NCBI GenBank assembly: GCA_016713305.1
Contig: JADJPK010000005.1
Location: 310,001 to 374,000, forward strand
DNA length: 64,000 nt
DNA from: Betaproteobacteria bacterium
GTDB taxonomy: Bacteria; Pseudomonadota; Gammaproteobacteria; Burkholderiales; Ga0077523
Direction: 5' to 3'
Shown in pieces: positions 18,995 through 28,883 of the stretch; positions within the stretch are counted from its first letter, which is position 1; each line of letters starts with the position of its first letter. Both the position numbers and the translations under genes were made by a program. The notes beneath the pieces were generated by a model. That model ran no database searches and was not told the origin of the DNA. It saw only the letters and a program-made list of their open reading frames with translations.

Positions 18995-19090
18995 ATGACC
19001 GACATGCTCGCCCTTGTCGTCTTCCTCGCCCTGATCGGGCTGGCGGGAGGATTGATCATGCTCTGCGACCGGCTGGGGTCCCGGCCGTGA
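18995..19090 (+). CDS. 31-residue membrane peptide upstream of kdpF
   Basis: Short open frame coding 31 residues: a two-residue polar start, one hydrophobic helix (MLALVVFLALIGLAGGLIML) and a tail CDRLGSRP. It has one of the best ribosome-binding sites in the window (GAAGGAGGT ending five bases before ATG 18995), and its stop overlaps the kdpF start (GTGA). Small peptides with a C/A-C-D/E-R-L tail occur before kdpF in other high-GC bacteria, as I recall. A role as an accessory subunit or assembly factor of the Kdp pump is an inference from position and topology. Confidence 0.6.
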   Translation: MTDMLALVVFLALIGLAGGLIMLCDRLGSRP

Positions 19091-19179
19091 GCGCCCTGTA
19101 CGCGCTGGGCGCGCTCGTCGCCGCCGGCCTCTTGATCTATCTCGTGGTGGCGCTCCTGCGCCCGGAGGACTTCTCATGA
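19087..19179 (+). CDS. kdpF: potassium-transporting ATPase subunit KdpF
   Basis: 30-residue single-helix peptide (MSALYALGALVAAGLLIYLV, tail VALLRPEDF) that stabilises the KdpABC complex in the membrane. GTG start at 19087 overlaps the preceding peptide stop, and its own stop TGA overlaps the kdpA ATG at 19176 (ATGA). The LRPEDF-type ending is characteristic of KdpF. Confidence 0.88.
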   Translation: MSALYALGALVAAGLLIYLVVALLRPEDFS

Positions 19180-20972
19180 CGACCCACGCCTGGATTCTCC
19201 TGACGGTGTTCCTGCTCGCCGTCGCCCTGCTTGCGCGGCCGGTCGGGTTGTACCTCGCCGCGGTTTTCGAGGGGCGGCTGCCGTTCGGCGCCCGCTTCGA
19301 GACACGTCTGCTGACTCTGTGCGGCGTCCGTCCGGACGAGGAAACCGGGTGGTCCCGCTACGCGATCTCCCTGCTCGTCTTCAACGGGATCGGCGTCATC
19401 GCCGTGTATCTGCTGCAGCGGCTGCAGAGTGTCCTGCCGCTGAATCCGCAGGCGCTCCCCGCGGTGAGTGCGGATTCGGCGCTGAACACAGCCGTGAGCT
19501 TCGTCACGAACACGAACTGGCAAGGCTACGCGGGCGAGGCTGCCATGAGCTACTTCGTGCAGAGCGGAGCGCTCGCCGTGCAGAACTTCCTCTCCGCCGC
19601 GACAGGCATCGTCGTGGCCATCGCCCTCATCCGGGGATTCGCGCGCCACGGCAGCGGAACCATCGGAAACGCATGGCTGGATCTCACGCGGGCCACGGTC
19701 TGGGTGCTGCTGCCCGTCTCCATCCTGTTGTCCGTGTTCCTGGTGAGCCAGGGGGTCATCCAGAATTTCGACGCCTACAAGGAAGCCACGACACTCGACG
19801 GGACGTCCGTCGACAGGCCCAGGGTGGATTCAGCGGGCCAGCCGGTCGTCGACCTGGCCGGCAAGCCCGTGGTCGACACGGAGACGATCCGCACGCAGAC
19901 GATCGCCATGGGTCCTGTCGCCTCGCAGGAGGCGATCAAGATGATCGGTACCAACGGCGGTGGCTTCTTCAACGCCAACTCCGCGCACCCCTATGAGAAT
20001 CCCACCCCGCTCACGAATCTCGTGGAGATGCTCGCGATCTTCCTCATCCCTGCGGGCCTCTGCATCGCCTTCGGGCGCATGGTGGGCGACGAGCGTCAGG
20101 GCTGGGCCATTTTCGCCGCCATGGGAGTCCTGTTCGTCGTGTTCGCCGTGGGTGCGATGACATTCGAACAGGCCGGCAATCCGGTGTTGACGTCCCTGGG
20201 TGTCGATCAGGGCATCTCCGGCGAGCAGCCAGGTGGAAACATGGAGGGCAAGGAGACGCGGTTCGGGATTGCGCAGTCGGGCCTGTTCGCCGCCATCACG
20301 ACGGCCGCCTCTTGCGGTGCGGTCAACGCCATGCACGACTCGTTCACGGCTCTCGGCGGCATGGTGCCGCTGGTGCTGATGCAACTCGGCGAAGTCGTAT
20401 TCGGCGGCGTCGGAGCCGGACTGTACGGGATGCTCGTGTTCGCCGTTCTCGCAGTGTTCATCGCGGGCTTGATGATCGGCCGCACGCCGGAGTATCTGGG
20501 CAAGAAGATCGAGGCGTACGAGATGAAGATGACGTCCATCGCCATACTGGTGACGCCCCTGGTGGTCCTGATCGGTACGGCAGTCGCGGTAGCGGTCGAA
20601 CCCGGCAGGGTGGGCGTGGCCAATCCGGGCGCGCACGGGTTCTCGGAGATCCTGTACGCGTTCACTTCCGCGGGGAACAACAACGGCAGTGCCTTCGCCG
20701 GCCTGTCGGCCAACACCTTCTTCTACAACAACGCTCTGGCCTTCGCGATGTGGCTTGGCCGATTCGGCGTCATCGTGCCGGTGCTCGCGATGGCCGGCGC
20801 GCTCGCCGCGAAGAAGCGCATTGCGGCCGGCAACGGCACCATGCCCACGCACGGCCCGCTGTTCGTCGTCCTGCTGATCGGCACCGTGCTGCTGATCGGA
20901 CTGCTCAACTACGTTCCGGCGCTGGCCCTCGGGCCGGTGGCGGAGCATCTCGCGCAGGCTGCCCTGCGCTGA
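19176..20972 (+). CDS. kdpA: potassium-transporting ATPase subunit KdpA
   Basis: Potassium-binding and translocating subunit (598 residues) of the high-affinity pump, a channel-like protein with about ten membrane helices. The four selectivity-filter loops are visible: TNTNWQGYAGE, GTNGGGFFNANSAHP, SCGAVNAMHDS and GNNNGSAFAGL. A periplasmic insert (about residues 190-245) has the repeated phrase DSAGQPVVDLAGKPVVD. Length is standard for the family. It is translationally coupled to kdpF and followed 16 bases later by kdpB. Confidence 0.97.
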   Translation: MTTHAWILLTVFLLAVALLARPVGLYLAAVFEGRLPFGARFETRLLTLCGVRPDEETGWSRYAISLLVFNGIGVIAVYLLQRLQSVLPLNPQALPAVSADSALNTAVSFVTNTNWQGYAGEAAMSYFVQSGALAVQNFLSAATGIVVAIALIRGFARHGSGTIGNAWLDLTRATVWVLLPVSILLSVFLVSQGVIQNFDAYKEATTLDGTSVDRPRVDSAGQPVVDLAGKPVVDTETIRTQTIAMGPVASQEAIKMIGTNGGGFFNANSAHPYENPTPLTNLVEMLAIFLIPAGLCIAFGRMVGDERQGWAIFAAMGVLFVVFAVGAMTFEQAGNPVLTSLGVDQGISGEQPGGNMEGKETRFGIAQSGLFAAITTAASCGAVNAMHDSFTALGGMVPLVLMQLGEVVFGGVGAGLYGMLVFAVLAVFIAGLMIGRTPEYLGKKIEAYEMKMTSIAILVTPLVVLIGTAVAVAVEPGRVGVANPGAHGFSEILYAFTSAGNNNGSAFAGLSANTFFYNNALAFAMWLGRFGVIVPVLAMAGALAAKKRIAAGNGTMPTHGPLFVVLLIGTVLLIGLLNYVPALALGPVAEHLAQAALR

Positions 20973-20988
20973 GCCCAGGGGGATCACC

Positions 20989-23055
20989 ATGACCATCCGC
21001 CACCATTCCTTGTTCGACACCCAGCTTGCCGGACCGGCGCTCGTCGAAGCGCTGCGCAAGCTCGATCCGCGCGTGCAATGGCGCAATCCGGTGATGTTCG
21101 TCGTCTACATCGGCAGCGCGTTCACCACACTGCTCTGGATCGAGGCCCTGCGCGGCCAGGCCGAAGCCTCGGCCTGGTTCATCGCCGGCATCACCCTCTG
21201 GCTCTGGTTCACCGTCCTCTTCGCGAACTTCGCCGAGGCGCTCGCCGAAGGCCGGAGCAAGGCGCAGGCGGCAGCCTTGCGGGGCCTCAAGAAGGAGACG
21301 TGGGCCAAGAAGCTCCATGGAGAGACCGTGAGTTCGGAATGGCACACGGTGCCTGCCACGGATCTGCGCCGTGGCGACTGCGTCCTGGTCGCCGCCCAGG
21401 AGGTCATTCCGGCCGATGGCGAAGTCATCGACGGCGTGGCCTCGGTCGACGAAAGCGCGATCACCGGAGAATCGGCGCCGGTGATCCGCGAATCCGGCGG
21501 CGATTTCTCCGCCGTGACCGGAGGCACGCGGGTGCTGTCCGACTGGATCGTCGTGCGCGTCACCGTGAACCCGGGGGAGACTTTCGTGGACCGCATGATC
21601 GCCATGGTGGAGAACGCCAAGCGCCAGAAGACACCCAACGAGATCGCCCTGACCATTCTGCTGGTGGCGCTGACGATCATCTTCCTGGGCGTCACGGTCA
21701 CGCTGCTGCCTTACTCGCTCTACAGCGTTGCCGCGTCCGGGGCCGGTGCGCCCGTGTCGCTGACCGTTCTCGTGGCGCTGCTCGTGTGCCTCATTCCGAC
21801 CACGATCGCCGGCTTGCTCTCCGCCATCGGCGTTGCCGGCATGAGCCGCATGATGCAGGCGAACGTGATCGCGACGTCGGGCCGTGCTGTCGAGGCGGCG
21901 GGCGACGTCGATGTGCTCCTGCTGGACAAGACCGGCACCATCACCCTCGGCAATCGCCAGGCGGCAGCGTTCCTGCCGGCACAAGGCGTGACGGAGGCGG
22001 ACTTGGCCGATGCTGCCCAGCTCGCCTCGCTGGCCGACGAAACACCCGAAGGCCGCAGCATCGTCGTGCTGGCCAAGCAGCGGTTCAATCTGCGCGCCCG
22101 CGACATCGCAGCGCTGGGCGCGACGTTCGTCCATTTCTCGGCGCAGACTCGCATGAGCGGTGTGGACCTGGGGCTCCGCCGCGTCCGCAAAGGGGCCGCG
22201 GATGCGATCCGCACGCACGTGGAATCCCAGGGTGGCCGCTTTCCACCCGACGTGGTGGCTTCGGTCGAGGAGACCGCCCGCCGCGGATCCACGCCGCTCG
22301 TGGTCGCGGATGACGCCAGGGTCCTGGGCGTCGTGGAGCTGAAGGACATCGTGAAGGGCGGCATCAAGGAGCGTTTCGCCGAATTGCGGCGCATGGGAAT
22401 CCGCACCGTGATGATCACCGGCGACAACCGGCTGACCGCGGCCGCCATTGCGGCGGAGGCCGGTGTGGACGATTTTCTTGCCGAGGCCACGCCGGAGGCG
22501 AAGCTTCAGTTGATCCGCAAGTTCCAGGGCGAGGGCCGGCTGGTCGCCATGACGGGCGACGGCACGAACGATGCGCCCGCGCTCGCTCAGGCGGACGTGG
22601 CCGTGGCCATGAACACCGGAACACAGGCCGCGAAGGAGGCCGGCAACATGGTCGATCTCGACAGTAACCCGACCAAGCTCATCGAGGTCGTGGAGACGGG
22701 CAAGCAGATGCTGATGACCCGGGGTGCGCTCACGACGTTCAGCGTCGCCAACGATGTCGCGAAGTACTTCGCCATCGTTCCCGCCGCCTTCGTCGCGACT
22801 TACCCGCAACTGGCCGCCCTCAACGTGATGGGGCTTGCTTCGCCCGCGTCGGCCATTCTGTCCGCCGTGATCTTCAACGCGCTGATCATCGTCGTGCTCA
22901 TTCCGCTCGCATTGAAGGGCGTGACCTATCGCCCTTCGGGCGCGGCGACGGTGTTGCGGCGCAATCTGGCGGTCTACGGTGTGGGCGGCATCGTCGCACC
23001 GTTCATCGGAATCAAGGCGATCGACCTGCTGATCGCCACTCTGGGTCTTGCCTGA
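20989..23055 (+). CDS. kdpB: potassium-transporting ATPase ATP-binding subunit KdpB
   Basis: P-type ATPase subunit (688 residues) that hydrolyses ATP to power potassium uptake through KdpA. The phosphorylated aspartate is D313 in LLLDKTGTIT, the actuator loop is ITGESAPVIRE, the nucleotide-binding domain carries KGAADAIRTHV, and the hinge motif is MTGDGTNDAPALAQADVAVAM. The start at 20989 (ATGACCATC) follows a GGGGGAT Shine-Dalgarno-like stretch. Complete, typical type IA pump. Confidence 0.97.
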   Translation: MTIRHHSLFDTQLAGPALVEALRKLDPRVQWRNPVMFVVYIGSAFTTLLWIEALRGQAEASAWFIAGITLWLWFTVLFANFAEALAEGRSKAQAAALRGLKKETWAKKLHGETVSSEWHTVPATDLRRGDCVLVAAQEVIPADGEVIDGVASVDESAITGESAPVIRESGGDFSAVTGGTRVLSDWIVVRVTVNPGETFVDRMIAMVENAKRQKTPNEIALTILLVALTIIFLGVTVTLLPYSLYSVAASGAGAPVSLTVLVALLVCLIPTTIAGLLSAIGVAGMSRMMQANVIATSGRAVEAAGDVDVLLLDKTGTITLGNRQAAAFLPAQGVTEADLADAAQLASLADETPEGRSIVVLAKQRFNLRARDIAALGATFVHFSAQTRMSGVDLGLRRVRKGAADAIRTHVESQGGRFPPDVVASVEETARRGSTPLVVADDARVLGVVELKDIVKGGIKERFAELRRMGIRTVMITGDNRLTAAAIAAEAGVDDFLAEATPEAKLQLIRKFQGEGRLVAMTGDGTNDAPALAQADVAVAMNTGTQAAKEAGNMVDLDSNPTKLIEVVETGKQMLMTRGALTTFSVANDVAKYFAIVPAAFVATYPQLAALNVMGLASPASAILSAVIFNALIIVVLIPLALKGVTYRPSGAATVLRRNLAVYGVGGIVAPFIGIKAIDLLIATLGLA

Positions 23056-23066
23056 GGAGGTATGCC

Positions 23067-23642
23067 ATGGGGACTCTGCTTCGTCCTGCCCTGTCGTTGT
23101 TCGTCGCGCTGACGCTGCTCACCGGCGCGCTCTACCCTGTCCTGGTGACGGTGGTGGCGAGGCTCGCCTTTCCCCACGAAAGCGAGGGAAGCCTGATCCG
23201 CCGTGACGGCCGGATCGTCGGCTCGTCGCTGATCGGCCAGAACTTCACCGATCCGAAGTACTTCTGGGGCCGTCCTTCGGCGACGGGAGGCATGCCCTAC
23301 AACGCGTCTGCATCGAGTGGCTCCAATCAGGGCCCCGCCAATCCCGCGCTCACGGATGCGGTCAAGGCGCGCATCGACGCGCTGCGCGCCGCGGCTCCGG
23401 GGGACCGGCGCCCGATTCCGGTGGATCTCGTCACCGCCTCGGCGAGCGGGCTGGATCCCGAGATCACCATTGCCGGAGCGCGCTATCAGGTGCCCCGCGT
23501 GGCAGCGGCCCGCGGCCTGGACGCCGCCGCCGTGACCGCACTCGTCGAACGCGTCGCCGTGCAGCGCAAGTTCGGCTTTCTCGGCGAGCCGCGCGTCAAC
23601 GTCCTGCAACTGAACCTCCTGCTGGACGGTCGCGGATCGTGA
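23067..23642 (+). CDS. kdpC: potassium-transporting ATPase subunit KdpC
   Basis: 191-residue subunit with one N-terminal membrane helix (LSLFVALTLLTGALYPVLVTVV) and a periplasmic domain; it raises ATP and potassium affinity of the pump. The family motifs LIGQNFTDPKYFWGRPSAT and SASGLDPEITIAGARYQVPRVA are intact. It starts 11 bases after kdpB with AGGAGG upstream of the ATG. The stop is followed after 52 bases by kdpD. Confidence 0.96.
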   Translation: MGTLLRPALSLFVALTLLTGALYPVLVTVVARLAFPHESEGSLIRRDGRIVGSSLIGQNFTDPKYFWGRPSATGGMPYNASASSGSNQGPANPALTDAVKARIDALRAAAPGDRRPIPVDLVTASASGLDPEITIAGARYQVPRVAAARGLDAAAVTALVERVAVQRKFGFLGEPRVNVLQLNLLLDGRGS

Positions 23643-23694
23643 GCGGCGCACCTGCCAAGGCGGCTTGCCGCCCACGCCCGGATTCCCGACCGTG

Positions 23695-26395
23695 ATGGAA
23701 GACCGTCCGGACCCCGACGCCCTGCTCAAGCGCATCGAGGCCGAGGAGGCACGCGCCCCCAGAGGGAAGCTGAAGATCTTCTTCGGAGCTTCCGCCGGCG
23801 TCGGCAAGACCTTCGCCATGCTCGCGGCCGCGCGGCGGATGAAGGAGCAGGGTGTCGACGTGGTGATCGGTGTTGTCGAGACGCACGGACGCGTCGAAAC
23901 CGAGACCATGGCGCAGAACATCGAGCGAGTGCCGTTGCGGCAGGTCCGGTACCGGGATCGCACGCTTCCGGAATTCGATCTCGACGCCACGCTCGAGCGC
24001 CGTCCTGCGCTCGTTCTGGTGGACGAACTGGCGCACTCCAACGTGCCGGGATCGCGCCACCCCAAGCGCTGGCAGGATGTCGAGGAACTGCTCGCCGCAG
24101 GAATCGACGTGTACTCCACCGTGAACGTCCAGCACCTGGAAACGCTCAGCGAGGTGGTCGGCGGCATCGCCGGCATTCGCGTGCTCGAAACCGTGCCCGA
24201 ACATGTCTTCGATGGTGCGGACGAGGTGGTGCTCGTCGATCTGCCGCCGGACGAACTGCTGCAGCGCCTGAAGGAAGGCAAGGTGTACGTGCCGGATCAG
24301 GCGCAGCGTGCCGTCGCCAGTTTCTTTCGCAAGGGCAATCTGATTGCGCTGCGCGAGCTCGCCTTGCGGCGCACCGCCGATCGCGTGGACGCGGACATGC
24401 TGACGTATCGCCGCAGCGCGGCCGTCTCGCAGGTCTGGCAGACTCAGGAGTCCCTGCTCGTCTGCATCGGTCCCGACGGGGCCGGCGAGAAGCTCCTGCG
24501 CAGCGCCGCGCGATTCGCCGCCCGGCTGAACGTCCCCTGGCACGCGGTCTATGTGGAGACTCCGAAGCTGCAGCGTCTGTCCGAGGCGCGGCGGCACGGT
24601 GTTCTCCGGGCGCTGCGTCTCGCCCGGGACATGGGCGCGGAAACGGCGACGCTCGCCGGGAGCGACGAGGCCGAGGTGATCGTCAAGTACGCGAGGGATC
24701 ACAACCTCGCCAATGTCGTCGTGGGACGAAACCTGGGGCGGAAGAGGGCCCCGTGGCAGCGGTCCTTCGCCGACCGGGTCGGCATGGCCGCACCTGAACT
24801 GGACGTCATCCAGACCGCTCCGGGGCTCGAGGCGCGGCCGCGGCGGGGCGAAGAGGAGGACAGCCTGCTCGCGGATCTCGGCGGCCGGTTCCGCGCCCCG
24901 TGGCCCGCGTACGGCAAGGCCGCCGGCGCATCGGCTCTTGTCGCGCTCCTCGCCGCGCCCCTTCACGACGTGGTCGAGCTGACCAACGTCATCATGCTGT
25001 TCCTGCTCGCCGTGGTCGTCGTCGCTGTTCGGTACGGCAGAGGACCTGCGGTCGCCGCTGCCGTCCTGAGCGTGGCCGCGTTCGATTTTCTCTACGTGCC
25101 GCCACGCTTCACGTTCGCGGTCAGCGACGTTCAGTACCTGATGACCTTCGCCGTGATGCTGGTGGTGGCGCTCGTGATCGGCCAGCTCACTGCCGATCTC
25201 ACCTATCAGGCCAAGGTGGCGAACCGGCGGGAGGCGCGGGTCCGGGCCCTCTACACCATGTCGCGGGATCTGTCCGCGGCGCTGCTGCCCGACCAGATCT
25301 CGGAGATCGTGACCCAGTTCATCAAGGCAGAATTCGACACGCGCGGCCGTCCTCGCAGCCGACGCGAACGGGGCGCTGCCGGCAGGCGATGTCAGCCTGC
25401 AGATCGATCGCGGCGTCGCGCAGTGGGCATTCGATCACGGCGAACCGGCAGGCCACGGCACCGACACCCTCCCGGGCAGCGCGCTGCTGTACCTCCCGTT
25501 GCGGGCGCCGATGCGCATCCGTGGCGTGCTCGCCGTGGAACCGAGGCGATCGCTCAGGTTCTATTCACCGGAACAGCTTCGTCTGCTGGAGACTTGCGCC
25601 AGCCTGGTGGCCATCACGCTGGAGCGGCTGCACTACGTCGACGTGGCGCAGACGACCACCCTGCAGATCGAGTCGGAACGCCTTCGCAATTCGCTGCTCG
25701 CCGCGATTTCCCATGACCTGCGGACACCGCTCTCCGTTCTCATGGGGCTCGCCGAGTCCCTGGTGATGACACGGCCCGGCCTGACCGATGCGCAGCGGGA
25801 ACTGACCGAGGCCATGACGGAGGAGATCCGGCGCATGACGTCCCTGGTCGAAAACCTCCTCGACATGGCCAGGCTGCAATCGGGACGCGTGGAACTCGAC
25901 CTCCAGTGGCATCCGCTCGAAGAAGTCGTGGGAAGCGCCCTGAAGGCCCTGGAGCCGATGCTCGCCGGCCGCGAGGTGCAGGTCCGCCTGCCGGAGGATC
26001 TGCCGCTGCTCCGGTTGGACGCGCCGCTGATGCAGCGCGTATTCTCGAATCTGCTCGAGAACGCCGTGAAGTACACACCCCGCGGCAGCGTCATCGGCAT
26101 CGCGGCAGCCGCGAACGAGCAGGAGGTCGAGATCTCGGTGTCGGACGACGGGCCGGGGCTGCCCCGGGGCAAGGAGGAAAGATTGTTCGACAAGTTCGAG
26201 CGCGGGCAGCGGGAGAGTCCCACTCCCGGCGTGGGACTGGGGCTCGCCATCTGCCGCGCGATCGTGGAAGCTCACGGCGGTCGCATCCGTGCCTCCAACC
26301 GTGCCGAAGGCGGGGCCCGGTTCTCGTTCACCGTGCCGCGCGGCACACCTCCCATCGTTCCCGTCGACGAACCTCCCGGAGACAGGGAGCCGTGA
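23695..26395 (+). CDS. kdpD: potassium sensor histidine kinase KdpD, one frameshift
   Basis: Membrane sensor kinase that detects potassium limitation and phosphorylates KdpE. Order of parts: N-terminal KdpD/ATP-binding domain with GASAGVGKTFAML and VDELAHSNVPGSRHPKRWQD; universal-stress-like domain; four membrane helices (about ALVALLAAPLHDVVELTNVIMLF to TFAVMLVVALVIGQL); GAF-like region; histidine kinase core with the phospho-accepting histidine in AAISHDLRTPLSVLMG and catalytic motif VSDDGPGLPRG. The frame breaks at 25339-25347: after ...FIKAEFDTR the family sequence continues as AVLAADANGALPAGD in the +1 frame, meaning one extra base or two missing in a GCGC stretch. Start ATG 23695, with GTG 23692 possible. 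The restored length is about 900, normal. Confidence 0.92.
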
Positions 26396-27084
26396 GCGAG
26401 GCGGTCCCCGTGGTGATCGTCGTCGAAGACGAGGAAAGGATCCGGCGTTTCGTGAGCATGGCGCTCCAGACCGAAGGCTTGAGTGCGGTCGAGGCCGAGA
26501 ACGCCCGGCGCGGGCTCATCGATGCGGGGACGCGCCGGCCGGATCTGGTCATCCTCGATCTCGGCCTGCCGGACATGGATGGAACCGAGTTCATCCGCGA
26601 CCTTCGCACCTGGTCCGACGTCCCCGTCATCGTCCTCTCGGCGCGGACAGCCGAAGCCGAGAAGGTGGCTGCGCTGGATGCCGGTGCCGACGACTACCTC
26701 ACGAAGCCCTTCAGTGCCGCCGAATTGCTGGCGCGGGTGCGGGCGCACCTTCGCAGGCGGGCCGCGATCGCCGGATCCGGCGCGTCCAGCCTCGCGTTCG
26801 GGCAGATCGAGATCGATCTCGGCAAGCGGGTCGTCAGGAAGGGAGGAGCCGTCGTCCACCTCACGCCCATCGAATACCGGCTGCTCGCCTACCTCGCCGC
26901 CAACCCCGACTGCGTCCTGACTCACCGCCAGATCCTCAAGGCCGTCTGGGGGCCGCATCATGTGGAGGACAGCCACTATGTGCGCGTTTTCATGGCCCAG
27001 TTGCGCAAGAAACTGGAGGCCGACCCGTCGCGGCCGCGGCACTTCGTGACCGAGTCGGGCGTCGGCTACCGCTTCGTCGGTTGA
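26392..27084 (+). CDS. kdpE: response regulator KdpE
   Basis: 230-residue OmpR-type regulator that activates kdp transcription when phosphorylated by KdpD. The receiver domain has the acceptor D56 in LVILDLGLPDMDG, acidic pair VVEDEERIRRF and lysine in DYLTKPFSAAELLARVRAH. The C-terminal winged helix runs from about residue 130 (LTPIEYRLLAYLAANPD, HYVRVFMAQLRKKLEADP, TESGVGYRFVG). GTG start at 26392 overlaps the kdpD stop (GTGA), so the two are coupled. Confidence 0.96.
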   Translation: MSEAVPVVIVVEDEERIRRFVSMALQTEGLSAVEAENARRGLIDAGTRRPDLVILDLGLPDMDGTEFIRDLRTWSDVPVIVLSARTAEAEKVAALDAGADDYLTKPFSAAELLARVRAHLRRRAAIAGSGASSLAFGQIEIDLGKRVVRKGGAVVHLTPIEYRLLAYLAANPDCVLTHRQILKAVWGPHHVEDSHYVRVFMAQLRKKLEADPSRPRHFVTESGVGYRFVG

Positions 27085-27207
27085 GCGGGCGGGCGTGCCA
27101 CCGGCCTGCCCACGCGCGACCGCAAGCACGTCGGTTCGGTCGATTGTCCGCGATCGCGTCCTGATTCCGATGATGCTGCGCGCACGTTGCCGCAGGATCG
27201 GAGGCGT

Positions 27208-28133
27208 TCACGCTTCGGAGGGATTGCAGGGGGCAAGGACGGCTGCCAGCACTTCGATGAAGAGCCGGGTACGAAGCGGCAGAAGCCGGCGTCCCGGGAA
27301 CACGGCCCAGGCGGTAGAGGTCCCGAGCGTCCACTCGGGAAGCACGCGCTCCAGGCGCCGCTCCGCGATGTCGGACATCGTGAAGAAGTCCGTGGCTGCA
27401 GCAACGCCCGCGTCCTGCCGGGCCATGCGCAGCAGAAGGTCCGGCGCATTCGCGGTCGTCCTGCGCGGCGGATCGATCTCCGGGTCTCCGTGGTTCCGTC
27501 GCGATGCCGCCGCTCGAGCCGCCATGGGATCGGTTCGCCCGCGCGCGACATCATCATCAGCGCCGGGAGCTGCCGCAGCGCTTCCGGGTCATCCGGGTTT
27601 CCATGCGTCTGCAGGAAGGCAGGCGAGGCGTACAGACCCATGTGGAAGACGGCCAGGCGGCGGGCCGCCAGTTGCGCGTCGTCGTCCAGGGCGCCCATTC
27701 TCACGGCCAGATCGAAACCTTCGCCGACGAGATCCACACGCCGGGGAGACAGATCCAGTTCCAGCGAGACATCGGGATGGTCCACCGCGAACCGCGCCAA
27801 CGTGGGCGCCAGCGCGTAGGACGCGAAGTCTCCCGGCATGGACACCCTCAGCCGGCCCCGCGGCGACGTCTGCCTGTGCTGCGCGAACGAGAGGGTGTCT
27901 TCGACTTCCGCGGCGATCGAACGCGCGCGCAGCAGGACGTCCTCACCGAACGCGGTCACCGACAGCTTGCGGGTGGTCCTTTGCAGGAGCTTTTCGCCAA
28001 GACGGCGTTCAAGGCCGGCAATCCGGCGCGACACCGTGGACTTGGGCAACCTGAGCCGCTCCGCGGCCCGGCTGAAGCTGCCCGCTTCCATGACTCGGGC
28101 GAAGAGAAGAAGGTCGTCGGCATCGGAGTTCAT
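27208..28133 (-). CDS. LysR-family transcriptional regulator, one frameshift
   Basis: LysR-type regulator of about 308 residues. The N-terminal winged helix is clear (LLLFARVMEAGSFSRAAERL, LPKSTVSRRIAGLERRLGEK), followed by an inducer-binding domain (GRLRVSMPGDFASYALAPTL, LPALMMMS). At 27480-27484 the frame breaks inside a short G-run of the gene; restoring one base joins ...HRDGTTETR to EIDPPRRTTANAPDLLLRMA, and the rest matches the family to the stop at 27208. It is divergent from the azoreductase gene with 107 bases between, the usual setting for a LysR protein controlling the neighbour. Inducer unknown, perhaps a quinone or electrophile. Confidence 0.85.
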
Positions 28134-28240
28134 GGGCGGATTGTTCCATCAAAGCAACAATGAAATCCAGAATGACGGCTTCTGTTGCCGCGGGGGCGCC
28201 AATACAGTTCATGCCATCACAACCTCCGGAGTGAAACGCC

Positions 28241-28861
28241 ATGAACATCCTGCAGGTGAATTCCAGTGCGCGAGGGTCCGCCTCGCTATCGACCCGTCTG
28301 GCCAGCGAACTCGTTCAGCGGCTGCTCGATTCGACGCCTGCCGCGGTCCGCAAGGTGCGGGATCTGGGTCAGAATCCGCCTGCCGTCATGGACGAGACCG
28401 CGCTCGGAGCGCTTTTCACTCCTGATTCGCAGCGAACGCCGGAACAGAAGGCGCGCGTTGCGGCCGACGACGCCCTGATCGCGGAGATCCAGGCAGCCGA
28501 CACCGTGGTGATCGCCGCCCCCATGATCAACTTCGGGGTAAGCGCCCTGCTCAAGAACTGGATCGATGCCATTTCCCGGGCGCGTGTCACGTTCCGCTAC
28601 ACGGAGCGCGGTGTCGAGGGATTGCTGGGAGGCCGGAAGGTCTACGTGGTACTCACCCGGGGCGGTGTCCACCGCGGCCTGCCGACCGACAACGTGGTGC
28701 CCTATCTTCGAACCGTGCTGACCTTCCTGGGCATGACCGATGTGCACTTCGTGTATGCCGAAGGGCTTTCCATGGGGCCGGAGGCCGAGGCGCGCGGGCT
28801 GGACCGGGCGCGCGAGGAAATGAACGAACTGATCGCGCCGGCGTTGTCCCTGCCGGCCTGA
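28241..28861 (+). CDS. azoR: FMN-dependent NADH-azoreductase
   Basis: 206-residue flavodoxin-fold enzyme that reduces azo bonds and quinones in two-electron steps with NADH. The FMN phosphate loop is NSSARGSASLSTRLA at the N-terminus; the flavin-contact segments are APMINFGVSALLKNWIDAI and LTRGGVHRG, and the C-terminal half has TFLGMTDVHFVYAEGL. Likely a detoxifying quinone reductase. Followed 22 bases later by a pirin gene, and divergent from a LysR regulator; the three probably form a small electrophile-response unit. Confidence 0.9.
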   Translation: MNILQVNSSARGSASLSTRLASELVQRLLDSTPAAVRKVRDLGQNPPAVMDETALGALFTPDSQRTPEQKARVAADDALIAEIQAADTVVIAAPMINFGVSALLKNWIDAISRARVTFRYTERGVEGLLGGRKVYVVLTRGGVHRGLPTDNVVPYLRTVLTFLGMTDVHFVYAEGLSMGPEAEARGLDRAREEMNELIAPALSLPA

Positions 28862-28883
28862 CGAGACGACAAAGGAGAGAAGC

